A DNA stretch of 64,000 nucleotides from Daucus carota subsp. sativus (lineage: Eukaryota; Streptophyta; Magnoliopsida; Apiales; Apiaceae). The notes under the pieces were generated by a model that made no database searches, was not told the origin of the DNA, and saw nothing but the letters and a program-made list of their open reading frames with translations. Below are positions 34,862-46,247 of this stretch, in pieces. The stretch covers positions 37,349,598-37,413,597 of the forward strand of contig NC_030385.2 in assembly GCF_001625215.2 (NCBI RefSeq), written 5' to 3'. Positions within the stretch are counted from its first letter, which is position 1, and each line of letters opens with the position of its first letter. The translations under genes and the position numbers were made by a program.

Positions 34862-36034
34862 CTAGTTAAGAAGCCGCGCGTTGCGGCGATCTATAAAAAT
34901 TATATTAATAATTCAATATTAATATTTGTAAAATAAATAATGATTCAATATTAATATTTGTTGAATAAAATAATTTTTTGGCTGTCTATAAAATGTATAT
35001 TAATGTTTTAAAATTAATATTTGTAAAATAAAATAAATTTTATATTATAAAAATCTTGATATAATACCAATACTAATATTTTTAAATTGTAAAATTGGAC
35101 TATAATTCATGGTGATAAAATGAAAATAAATTTATACACGTAATTAACAATTTAAAACACGACGAATCTTAATTTTATTTGTGTTTTTTTTATAAAAGTA
35201 ATCATGTTCATACATTGTCACATTCCTCCAATTTTTTTAGATTGACTGTGCACAAAAACATCCAACTTAAATGAGATAGCGGTCTATAACCACCCTTGCT
35301 TGTAACAATCTTTATTTTTTAATATTATATAAACAACCTTACTTAAAAGTTGCTTGAACGGAGCAAACAGATTATGCATAAGTAATTTATTGATATCATC
35401 CATCAATATCATGTCAAGACTATATTATACAAAGTAAATCATATAAAAATTAACAACAACAAACATGTCCGATGAACAAAACAAATATTATAAAAGCATA
35501 ACCAACAAATATACATCACTAATAGTTAATTTATTGATATCATCTATCAAGACTATATTCTTTTCTCGTGTTTGGATTTGTCGACTCCCACATAATGGTC
35601 TATAACTACCTTTGCTTGCAACAACCCTTATTTTTTTAATACTATATATACAGCCTTCACTCATCGTTGCAGAGAGACAAAGTTGTGGTATTGAAAGAGA
35701 GGAGGTTGTGTTTAGATGATCAAAAACCCTGCGATCTATAAGGGTATTTATATGTGCAGAAAGACTTGTGTGCTAATCTTTCCCATAATTAAATAATCTG
35801 AAACAAAATCAGATTAAAACTTTCAAGTTACTATATTCCATAAATAATCTGAAACAAAATCAGATTCTGAAACTTGCTTCTAATATACCCGAAACTATAA
35901 AAGGTAGTTCTAATTTTTGATATTTTTCATCCAAAAATTCCAGAAAATTAGAAAAATAGAACGGAACGATGTGAGATGCGCCATCTACACGCCCCTCGCT
36001 TCTTCTTTATATAAGTATATTGATTGATGATTGA
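34862..36034 (-). mobile_element. Non-autonomous Helitron (family 1, copy B)
   Basis: Read on the minus strand it begins A|TCAATCATCAATCAATATAC at 36034 and ends CTAG|T at 34862, with the same GCCGCAACGCGCGGC hairpin before the end as copy A at 726-2234. The interior is shorter and carries one unit of the TATATAAAG repeat rather than three. There is no Rep/helicase gene. Confidence 0.85.
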
Positions 36035-36478
36035 TATCGATTTTTTTGCAAAACAGAATTTAACCACGTACAAGATGCATCATGTGTATCCTTACTCCCT
36101 CGGCTTTATTTTTCAATTTAACTCTTACAAATCATATTTATTCGTTGCCGGCTCATCCGTCGTCACCGCCGCCAAGCTCTACCTCCGGTCTTTCACCGCT
36201 CTACCGCTCGAACGAGTCAGGTCACTGATCTTTCAGTTGACGTATTTTATTCTGATTCGGGGTTTTTCTATGCTTCTTCTCCAACGACCATGATACGCAC
36301 ATCCTCTGATTATACGGCTATGGCTTTTTTACGTATAAAGATTTCGACATTCAAAACAAAAGGTGTACTCTCTCCGGTTCTTAACTTACATGTTTATGTG
36401 TCTATTTTTCTTAGTATTTCAATATTGTGTGTTTTTAAAAGTATTGATGTAAATTTACGGATTGTCTCATTAATTTTA

Positions 36479-37517
36479 GAGGTAATTGCATATCGCACCC
36501 CCTAACTATCGTTCAAAAACGATATTGTACCTATACTTTGAAAAACTCAACTCGCACCCCTTATCTTTACATTTCAATAACGATATGCACCCCTCCGTTA
36601 AATTCCGTTAACTTCCGTTAAATTCCGTTAAAATACTCCCTCCGTCTCAATTTACATGTCCTTTTTGCTGTTCGAGGAGTCAAATTGACTAATTTTTGAC
36701 CAACTATGAGAAAATATTTATTTATTATTTTAGAAAATAGAAGGTTAAATATTAAAATAGACTGGATTTACTTTTTGATGATATTTTTTTTAAATTTTTG
36801 TTTAATTAAGCTATCCCCAAGTCAAAATGATTTTACATATCAAATGATTTTAAAATAGATATAGATAAATATTATGTGATATTAAGTACTTAAAATACAC
36901 ACTATTTTATATATATAAATAAATATTATGTGATATTTATTATAAATAATACATAAATTTATATATTGAATAAAATATAGAGGTAATTGCATATCGCACC
37001 CCTTAAAATATATAAATTTAAGTATTATTTATAATTAATATCACATAATATTTATTGTTTATATTTAAAATAGTGTAAGTGTATATTTTAGGTAAATTTA
37101 GTCTATTTTAATATATAACTTTCTATTACCTAAAATAATAAATAAATATTTTCTAATAGTTGGTCAAAAATTAGTCAAATTGACTCCTCGAAAAACAAAA
37201 GGACATGTAAATTGAGACGGATGAAGTATTTTAATTGGAAGTTAACCGGGGGGGGGGGGGGGTGCGTATCGTTCTTGAAATGTAAAAATAGGTGGTGCGA
37301 TTTGAGTTTCCAAAAGTATGGGCACAATATCATTTTTGAACGTAAGTTAGGGGGTCCGATTTGCAATTACTTGTATAATGACTTAACGGAGTTAACGGCA
37401 GAGGGGTGCATCTCGGGCTTGAACTGTAAAAATAAGGGGTGCGAGTTGAGTTTCTCAAAGTATGGGTACAATATCGTTTTTGAACGATAGTTAGGGGGTG
37501 CGATATGCAATTACCTC
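36479..37517. mobile_element. Mutator-like element with duplicated right TIR
   Basis: A perfect 9-bp duplication TTAATTTTA (36470-36478 and 37518-37526) flanks ends GAGGTAATTGCATATCGCAC and its exact reverse complement. The left arm is about 130 bp. The right side holds two tandem units of the arm: about 37250-37372 (diverged) and 37378-37517 (near-identical to the left arm). There is no transposase. A Stowaway MITE is nested inside and a run of 15 G lies at 37248-37262. Confidence 0.88.
36636..37226. mobile_element. Stowaway MITE nested in the Mutator-like element
   Basis: A TA duplication flanks inverted ends CTCCCTCCGTCTCAATTTAC and TGAGACGGATGAAG. The two arms pair over nearly their whole length (for example CAAATTGACTAATTTTTGACC with its complement). 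At the apex sits a 25-nt copy of the Mutator-like terminus (36980-37004). Confidence 0.8.
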
Positions 37518-38626
37518 TTAATTTTATTTTATGCTCGATAATCAATCATTGTAGGTGTTGTTTTATGTCTTAGTTTTGTCTTTTTAGATTTATCAAGAAG
37601 ATAAGAAAGTTGGTGAGATGTAGTCAAACTTATTTGTATATTATGTTCATAATATGTTCTGTCACAAGTTTTACTTGCAATTGTGTTTCTGAGGTTGGAG
37701 GGATTAGAGTTTTGTATATCGTTATTGCGAAGTGACAACGAGGAGATTAGGTTGGTACAATGTCGGTGATGATGAGATGTTGCTTTCAATTAGTGTGATT
37801 GTGAATATAAATATTCTTGAATAATTTTCTTGCATGATTTAAGATTTTTTTGTTGAATTGGTAAGTTTTTGTCAACTATTGAATTGGCTTTAATAGTAGT
37901 AAATGATGATTTAATGGGTCAATTTCTTGTCAACTTTGTTTAGAGAAGTTGACTCACTTGATTCTTGCACATTTTGAATGTTTTTTTGTTTCTCGAGTAA
38001 TTGCTTATAAATATGTTCTAAATGTTTTAATCATGTTTAATGTTGATTAATGAATTTTATCTGTACCATTTATGGGTGGCCATGATTGATGGCGTATATA
38101 TTTGGCCTTGTATAAGGCAATTTGGTGTCATTTTGTTGGCTTGTTTATCATATGTAATTTGTTTCTTAAAATTTTAGATATATTCTTGAAGATGTTTTAT
38201 ATTATATTGCTTATATTATTAATTCTATATTCTTAGTAATTATTTAGTTTGTTTTATATCTAGCCAAAGGGTCTCCCTTTGGTTAGATATACTTTTTTCT
38301 ATTTTTTTTATTTATCTTCTTTTTTTGATAAATTATTTTTGGTTCATCTTCTTTTGAGAACTATACTGATTTTAATAATTAAATTTATTATTATTATTTT
38401 CTTTTATTAATTGGATTGTATTTTTTTTCAGGTAACGTGGTCTTACAAGTTGGGATATTTTTCTTTTCGGACATTAAATGTTATTGTCTAAACTTCCGGA
38501 GACATTTTCATGTCTTTCGGTTAGATAATAAGCTTTTTGAACGAAGGAAACTTTTCGGAGTATTGGTGTATCTCATTACGGGCAAGTGCATTTTCTGTCA
38601 AAAAAAAAGAATTTAACCACGTACAA

Positions 38627-39126
38627 TTTTTTCATTAAATCAATTTTTATTTTAAATAACAAATTCTTATAATATAAAATTACTCTTATCTATGTTTCTG
38701 TATTTTTAATTAAATATTAATGAAATCATTTTAATTTTTCTTTTTTAAAATCAAACCGGTCCGATCCATGCCAGTCCAAAGGGTCTTTTAGTGAAATTTG
38801 TAATATCAAATTTATTTTTAATACATGATCCTATATATCATTGGATCATGTCTCGATAAAATAATGTATTAATAAAAAGTTAGATTAATAAATTTTGCGA
38901 TTGTTTTTGGCTTAGCTCAACCGAGAAATGTGAGATCTCGACGATAGAATATACTAAAAAGTTATTCAATGAATCCAGTGATTATTTTGAGCTCAACCAA
39001 TGAATATCAATGTTGAGAATTTGGTCTTAAAAAAGAAAAGGAAGAAGGGTCTTATCTTAAAATTTATAATCAAAGTTATTTTTGATTCGTGACTTTATTA
39101 TTTGTCATTCCTATATTGATAAATAA
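38627..39126. other. Intergenic, no gene seen
   Basis: AT-rich, with no coding frame or clear repeat boundary. Confidence 0.4.
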
Positions 39127-39452
39127 AGGGTTACTCCAATGAGAACTTCTTTTTAACAGAAATTCTTTAATTTTGTCATATTTTGACTAATCTAAACATC
39201 AAACTAGTGGGTACCCAATATAATTTTTTTTATAAAACTAGCCTCTCCCTAGCTAGTCAAAAAAAAAAATTCAAAAAAAAAGTCCACTGCCACGTCATCA
39301 GTGAATATTTTTTTTGGCTAGCTAGGTGAATACCTTAATGATATACATTTTTTGTGAAAGTGCTCCTGGCGGTGCCCTTCAAATGAATGAGATTTTGATA
39401 AATTAAAAAAGTTCTCACGGTTCTCATTTTAAGAAAGTTCTCATTTGAGCAA
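39127..39452. mobile_element. Possible MITE with GAGAAC arms
   Basis: GGGTTACTCCAATGAGAAC at the left and GTTCTCATTTGAGCAAG at the right are imperfect inverted copies, with further TTCTCA motifs inside. No TSD was resolved. Confidence 0.35.
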
Positions 39453-40263
39453 GTGGCTTCATAAATATATGTATGTATATTATTAAGTAAAATATTATAT
39501 ATAATCCGAAATTACTGTAATTTATTTAATATTTTAAATTTGTAATTTGATTGTTACAAAATTATTATTGTTATTAACAAAATACAATTTCGGGCACTAA
39601 TAATTCCAAATCTTGATAAAAAAGATTATAAAAATAATTATCAAGTTATCACGCTCCACCAAGGTGGCTCTGGCAAGACAACTTTTCACGCCTCTAGCTG
39701 TTCCGTGCGCAAAGAAATGACTACGTTCAAGGCATGCGAAGCAAAGAAAGTAGACCAAGTGAATTTGGAGCATTGGAGTGAGATGAGACATGGGCTTAAG
39801 ATTCAGGAACTTTTGGCAGTCAGTTATGCTGGTTCTAATAATACAAAGTCAACACTGAAGCGCAATCTGCGCAATGGTTTTCAGGATATCACATCACCAC
39901 CTATATTCACTAACTAACTATCTCTATAAACAAATATACAGAAAGCAAAATGCTACGTATTCTGCAGCAGTTAGTTCAGGGAGGCAATGAAATATGGGAC
40001 TTTCAACTACTCAATATATCACACAAGGAAGCTGAGGTCATGCATGGGGTATTCTGTAGAAAGATAATTGTATTATTACACCTAAATGTGTCTAATTCAA
40101 AAAAGTCGTATCCAGTGCTCGAGACTCGAAAAAAATACGGGACCTTACTCTAAATTTTCATTGAGACACAGAAGATGATGTTAATAATTTGTGCTAACGA
40201 TTTTGATCTTTTGTAAACAACTAATTAAATGGAATTGTACAAGCTAATGAACGTTTTGTATGT
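39453..40263. other. Intergenic and 3' flank of TBL gene 2
   Basis: A GC-richer island (39650-39910) has open frames on both strands but no recognised protein or splice partners. The remainder is AT-rich and probably includes the 3' untranslated region of the minus-strand TBL gene. Confidence 0.35.
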
Positions 40264-41829
40264 TCAAAAGTAGTTTAAAATGTATGCATAAAGGAGATGA
40301 TTCCAAACATCAGGCACTCCTGGAAGACACCAGTGTACACAGTCTGAATATAGAATCGGATTCGCCAACTCCTCTTCAGTTGGGGGCTTCCAGTGCTTTC
40401 TGTAAATGCTGGGATGGCCTTCTCTTCGTTTATCCGATAACTCGGTTATATTTACATATTGTACCTTCAATCCATGGTTTTTTAGCTGCTGGACTGCATT
40501 TTCAGCTACTTCCATCATTGGTCGCTCTGATCCACTCCCCCAAAATCCCTCATCCTGTATCGGCTCAGTTTCGTTGTAGCAATTTGTATTTTCACCCTTT
40601 CCCCAGTCCCTGCCCCTGAAAAATTTCCGAACAAATTAGCAGTTTTAACTTTTAAGACATGTATAGAAGATAGGTCAGCTTAATTAGTCAGCTTACACTT
40701 GATGGTAAGGGGAGAGGCTCATGAAGAACAACTCTGTTTTGGTACGGTTGATATGCAAATTCATCCAGTCTGTCCATGTTTTTAAGGCCATTTCATAGCG
40801 ACGCGCTCTCCCAACTTCTTTGTATATATCTAGCGAGTCTTTGGATGATTCCCACCTGATCAGAGTTTCCTTGTTAGTCAATCTTACATATTTTGAAAAT
40901 TTGTTGATATAATGGTCCTAGGGACATACTTACAAAACAGTTGTTGTTGGAGACAGCCACCACATGAAAGAATTGAAGATGAGCATGTCTGCATCTTTCC
41001 AATGTATTGCATGGCTTTCAATTCTCTGGACTTTGATAACTCTTTCCATTACATGATGGTCGATTGGATCATCGCAATTCGACTCGACTAACATTGGTTC
41101 CCAGTAAAAATCAATAGAAACATCATATACCTGAATCATATTAACAATCACTCAGATCAATCTTACATTAATCATCAAGCTAAAGAATGCAAAAAAGTAA
41201 ATAAATAAATAAATAAGTAAAATATTCACTTACAGATGACCTAAAGGTCATCAAGGAGCCATGCCACTGTTTGAGTCTTTCTGATGCAGGCACAGATGTT
41301 TCAAGCAGGCAGAGAAGTGATATCCATTGATTCTTGTTTACCGAGTCCCCGACGAAAATGACTCTTTTTCCTCTTAGTTTCTCCAGAAGTGTTGTGCCAT
41401 TGAACCTTAAAAAACGACACAAGGTTCAGTAAATTTCTATGTTCTTTCATTTGTTCGTGATATGTATGTGTGTGTAAATTTGAGCACAAAAAGGTACCTG
41501 GGAAGATCACAATCATGAGGCTGCCACTTCCAGTGCTGATACTTGGAATCTTTTCTCCCATATTTGTGACAAGAATAATCATCAATCATGAATGAACATT
41601 CTTCTTCTCTATACAGAGGAAAAGACTTGGGATCATAAACCCATTTTCCAGATAGCAAATTGCATCGTGCAGACGACTTCTTTTTTATTTGCAAATCTTC
41701 ACCTTGGTATGTTGAATCTCTTGACAGAAAAACAGAACCGAGGAGCAAGGCCATGAGAGAAATGCCTAATAAAGAATGGAACTTGCTTTGTATCCATGTT
41801 CCAAAAGTCCATTTCTGTTGTTTTTCCAT
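40264..41829 (-). CDS. Trichome birefringence-like protein (TBL), gene 2
   Basis: Five exons (41829-41498, 41405-41234, 41130-40934, 40855-40697, 40615-40264) join in frame to 403 aa. A cytosolic N-terminus (MEKQQKWTFGTWIQ) precedes one transmembrane segment (LLGISLMALLLGSVFLS), fitting a type II Golgi enzyme. The PMR5 N-terminal domain follows (CNLLSGKWVYDPKSFPLY), then GDS at 130-132 (FVGDSVNKNQW) and DxxH at D378/H381 ([12 protein letters not shown]). These support a polysaccharide O-acetyltransferase; the substrate is not known from sequence. Compared with TBL gene 1, the intron between transmembrane and PMR5 regions is absent. Gene 3, 950 bp away on the same strand, has four exons of identical length (332, 172, 159, 352 nt) and the third 3 nt longer, showing a tandem duplication. 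Confidence 0.92.
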
Positions 41830-42779
41830 GCACTTGAATTGTTTTGGTCTTGTTAGGGAAATGAAAGAGAGAAAGAAGGGGAGCTAAAGAATCGGACTTT
41901 TGTATGAGGTTAGTCTACTTGTAACACATAAAGTTGTTTGAATGGTTTTGTTTTGTCAACTCCACACCTAATTCTATGGTATTAACAAAATGGCTCTTTT
42001 TTAAATTTCAGAGAGAATGATGTGTTGTATATATATAGCTAGTAGCTTACATTATTAACAAAAATAATCACCAAGTCAATTACTATTACAAATTCCAAAC
42101 ACAGGGGGTTTAGGTGAATTACTTTCTATCCACCCTACTAAAATAAAGTACTGATAAGATTAGGAAACCAGACACTAGTTAATTAGAAACTCATGAGGTC
42201 ATGAATGAAGTTAATTAATGCGCACACTCCTGGCATGGAATTCTGTTATATCAAATTATAAGTTGCTTACAAATAGGATCTAAGATGCTTCTGTTCCTAT
42301 TATAATATACTAGAGGTTGGATTTGTTCACTTATCCATATGCAGATCGATATCTCAAATCTCTATGTATGCGCATTTACATGTGTTAGTTCACAGGTTCA
42401 CGTCCTCGACAGATGATTGTTATTAACAGTTATCTGTCATCGACATGAACCAATTAAACGTATATAAGTACACAAGATTTATATAGTCCTTGATCGTCTT
42501 CAAGAATCATGACCAAGATGTAAAGAGTAGATGTTGTGCTTCTTCGTCATGCTAATTACTACTCCACTTGCTTATACATAAATTGATAAAGTTTAAACAT
42601 TTAGCTCCAGCAATTGTAGCGCAACAACAGTAATAATTCAGCTGACATCAGTCACATCACATTTGTGTAAACAAGAACTATATATTTGATTGTGGAACTT
42701 CATATTGTTCAACAATGTAAATGAATTTTCATGAGATAATGTTCAAATTTCTGAAGTCTTTTGTATATACTCTTAACTC
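41830..42779. other. Spacer between TBL genes 2 and 3
   Basis: About 950 bp containing the promoter of TBL gene 2 and the 3' end of TBL gene 3. No repeat or additional gene was found. Confidence 0.4.
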
Positions 42780-44567
42780 TTATGTATACTGTAATATGTA
42801 TGCATAAAGAAGTTGATTCCAGATATCAGGTACTCCTGGAAGACACCAGTGTACACAATCTGAATAGCTACTTGGATTTGCCAACTCCTTCTCAGTTGGA
42901 GGCTTCCACTGTTTTCTATATATACTTGGATGGGCTTCTTTCCGCCTATCTGATAAGTTCGTTATGTTTACATATTGCACTTTAAGCCCTTTACTTTGTA
43001 GCTCTCGGACCGCATTTTCAGCTACTTCAATCATTCCTCTGTCTAATCCACTCCCCACAAATCCTTCATCCAGAATTGGCTCAGTTTCATTGTAACAATT
43101 TGTGTTAGAGTTCTTTCCCCAGTCTTCACCTCTGCATATATTCGGATTTTTATATTTTAAACATTTAATTTGTATAGGATACTCCTTCATGAAACTAAAT
43201 ATATTTATAACATTCTGTTAATCAAACTCTATCTTGTCTCACTTACGTGTGATGATATGGGGAGAAGCTCATGAAGAACAACTGTGTCTTGGTTTGATTC
43301 ACGTGCAAATTCAACCAATCCGTCCATGTCTTTAAAGCCATTTTATAACTCTCTGTTCTCTCCACTGTGTTATTAATTTCTTCAGAGTTTTGAGATGATC
43401 CCTGTCTGTTAAACTTTTATGTTAAAACATTGAAATATTTTCTTGCAAATTATGCAAGTAAAAAAGCAATCTATATATTAGACGGACTTCGTATCATAGC
43501 AAATATTTTTGTAGAATCATAGTCAAACTAGAGGGAAGATGCTTACAGAACTGTCATCTTCGGAGATAGCCACCACATGAAAGAATCAAATATAAGAATG
43601 TCTGCATCTTTCCAATGCATGGCATGCTTTTCAATTTTGTGGACATTGATAACTCTTTCCAATACATGATGCTCTGCTGGATCATCACAGTTCGATTCAA
43701 CCAACAATGGCTCCCAGTAGAATTGAATTGATACCCCATCATATTGCTAAAATTATATTGCATTAGGAATTAATCTAATGCAAGAAAAGGTTTGTAATAA
43801 AATCTGGCCAGTCAGGATATAATTTACGGAAAGAAGATAAAAAGCTTCACTTACAGAGGTTTTAAAGGTGGCTAAGGAGCCATTCCATTGCACAAATCTC
43901 TCTGATGGAGGAATGGATGATTCAATTAAGCAAAGAAGCGAAGTCCATTGATTCTTATTCAGTGAATCCCCTACAAACGTTATTCTTTTACCTCTAAATT
44001 TCTCCAAAAGAGTCGTAGCATTGAACCTTGCATTACAACACAAAATTCAGGAACTATGCAGCAAATCAAACCTTATTATACCTAATGATAATGCGCAAAC
44101 TTGGCAGTATACAGTAGAAGAAAATAAGCTCAACACTAGTTGGTCTGATATTTCCCTAGGTACATAAATCTTGGATACACGTCGATGGAATCCTAGTACA
44201 GTGTCTGAACCAAATACAAATAGATGCAGAAGTACCTTGAAAGATCACAATCATGAGGCTGCCATCTCCAATGCTGATATATAGACTCATTCCTACCGAA
44301 TTTCTGACAAGCATAGTCGTCAGTCATGAATGAACATTGTTGATCATTATATGAAGGCGCAAACTTGTGATCAAAAACCCATTTTCCAGAAAATAAATCA
44401 CATTGTGGGGGTGACTCCTCATCTATTAACAAATATTCATCTAAATTTGTCGCATCCCTAGTCAAATAAATTGCAGCAAGGAGCAAGGCCATGACAGAAA
44501 AGCCTAACACAGAATTGACTCTGTTGTGTGCCAATGTCCCAAAAATCCAATTCTTTAGGCTTTTCAT
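42780..44567 (-). CDS. Trichome birefringence-like protein (TBL), gene 3
   Basis: Five exons (44567-44236, 44026-43855, 43746-43547, 43405-43247, 43131-42780) join in frame to 404 aa. The layout equals gene 2: short N-terminus, a transmembrane segment (VLGFSVMALLLAAIYL), PMR5 N-terminal domain ([18 protein letters not shown]), GDS at 130-132 (FVGDSLNKNQW) and DxxH at D379/H382 ([14 protein letters not shown]). The catalytic motifs are intact, so it is probably functional. Exon 3 has one extra codon at its start relative to gene 2, and the residue after the exon 3/4 junction Leu is Gln rather than the Trp of genes 1 and 2. The role is inferred to be wall polysaccharide acetylation in the Golgi. 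Confidence 0.92.
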
Positions 44568-45454
44568 TGTCTGGCCTTCTTTGTTGAATTGACAAAGCTT
44601 TTTGTTTCTACTTTGTTACTTGTTCAGTCCTATAATGAAAGTGTTTAAATATAATTTATATCTCATGGTTTTGGTTAGCAAACTTACACCTAATTCTATA
44701 GTTCTTACGCATGGCTGTTTTTAATGATTATACAGTAAAGAATAAATATCATGTGTGTTCAAAGCAGCTCGAATAATATTACTCCGGAATCTTATCAGGT
44801 GCGCAGGGTTTGATAGATACTTAATCTATGTAATCAAGAAAGTTAAAGTGTAATTAAATTGTAGCTAAGTTGGATGTGATCTTGACGTGTGCGTGTTTCA
44901 GGGTGTGGGATAGTGTTTGTTAAAGATTTTAAGAAAATAAAAGTAAGAACCTTGAGATATTTTGCTTGGAAACAGGATCACTGTCACTAACACAAAAAGG
45001 ATTTGAGGCTTTAGCTACTGTTCAAAGCTCTAATCTCTCCTTCATCCTTAAATATAAATGCTCACTATGCCATATATTAGAGTGAGAAACTATTAGTAAC
45101 ATGCTGTACGAGCGGAAAATAGACATCAAGACCAACAGACAAATAATTCAAAATATCGGACTCTCTCTCTCTCTCTTAAAATCTTATGACGTCTGAGTCT
45201 TCCGCGAGCATACTTGATACTAATACCATGATAAGTGATCACCTCTTCCAAGTTCATGTGAACTGAGAATTTGAGATGCAAAGTTGGTTTATTTTAGTTG
45301 TTTTTGAGAATATTCTATGCAGTGAATAATACTGTGAGTCCTGTTGTTGATTATTGGCGTTGCTATCATTTGCCCAGTTTAATTGAACTGCACCACTGAA
45401 TTTAGGAATTTAGGTTAACGTAGTTGGCTGTAGCAGGTTAACATATTCAAAGTA
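44568..45454. other. Upstream region of TBL gene 3
   Basis: No gene seen. A (CT)n tract at 45161-45175 is the only simple repeat. The proximal 200 bases should hold the TBL promoter. Confidence 0.35.
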
Positions 45455-46247
45455 CTAGCCTTTAACCCGTGCGAAGCACGGGCGGGTATATAGTTAGTAA
45501 TTTATTATTTATAATTTAAATTTTAACATCATTTTATTAGCATTTTAGTATTAACGGTTTGAATTTTAATTAAATTATATTATTCAACTGATTATATTTT
45601 CACCCGATTACTTGAAAATGGACAAACCCTAATACACGCGCACACACACACAAGATTTTAGTACATTTAATCCGAATTTAGTAACGTAGATTTAAAAATT
45701 AAAAAAAATTAGAAAATTTAAATCTTTTCCGAACATAACCGATCGTGTAATACCTTTGAAAGATTTAGTAAATCAATCGAATTTCAACATAATTTTGTAA
45801 TTTTGGTTTTTTGACAACAATAACTTTTAAGATTAGAGTTGCAAAAGGTTATATAATGGTTCATGTTTATATTGAGATAGAACACGTTAAAGTTAAAAAG
45901 AGTTATATGAAGGTTCTTGTTAAAAGAAGATATTCAAAATTGTATATTTATAATTTTATTTATAACATCATTATAATTTTTTTAATGAAATATTATATGA
46001 TAATAGATAATAGATTGTTATGAGTGTTTTTAAGATTTGAAACTGTTTAACAGTATAATACTAATAGACTCCAGATTTGTAGAATTGTAGTACCAAAAGG
46101 AGAGTACCAAACCAAAAAATATAACTAAAACCTTGGACCAGATTTGTAGAATTGTAGTACCAAAAGGAGAGTACCAAACCAAAAAATATAACTAAAACCT
46201 TGGACTACAAATTATATCCATGTTGGCTTATTATAATATAGTATAGA
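45455..46247 (-). mobile_element. Non-autonomous Helitron (family 2, copy C)
   Basis: On the minus strand it begins A|TCTATACTATATTATAATAA at 46247 and ends CTAG|T at 45455. The perfect hairpin CCCGTGC-TTC-GCACGGG (45465-45481) lies just before the end. The copy at 60019-60760 shares both ends and the interior. No coding sequence for Rep/helicase is present; the frame at 45811-46023 is low-complexity. Confidence 0.88.
46071..46204. repeat. Exact 67-bp tandem duplication in Helitron C
   Basis: Two consecutive 67-bp units (46071-46137 and 46138-46204) start CCAGATTTGTAGAATTGTAG and are identical. Helitron copy D has only one such unit. Confidence 0.9.

Larger units (their letters stand above)
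36074..38607 (+). mobile_element. Poly(A) retroposon R4, host of nested elements
   Basis: A perfect 19-bp duplication AGAATTTAACCACGTACAA (36055-36073 and 38608-38626) flanks the insertion, which ends in an A-tract. Its 3' module (about 38431-38600) follows TTTTTTTTCAGG and matches R1 best. A hairpin at 38256-38290 (ATATCTAGCCAAAGGG with CCCTTTGGTTAGATAT) is shared with R1. The 5' part has a GC-richer start (CGTCGTCACCGCCGCC) and a short frame without a recognised domain. A Mutator-like element at 36479-37517 inserted later. Without it, R4 is about 1.5 kb. Confidence 0.75.

Noticed and set aside
44236-44567. CRISPR-like or operon organisation anywhere in the window
   Set aside because: The genes are eukaryotic with introns; tandem TBL genes are separate transcription units and repeats are transposons.
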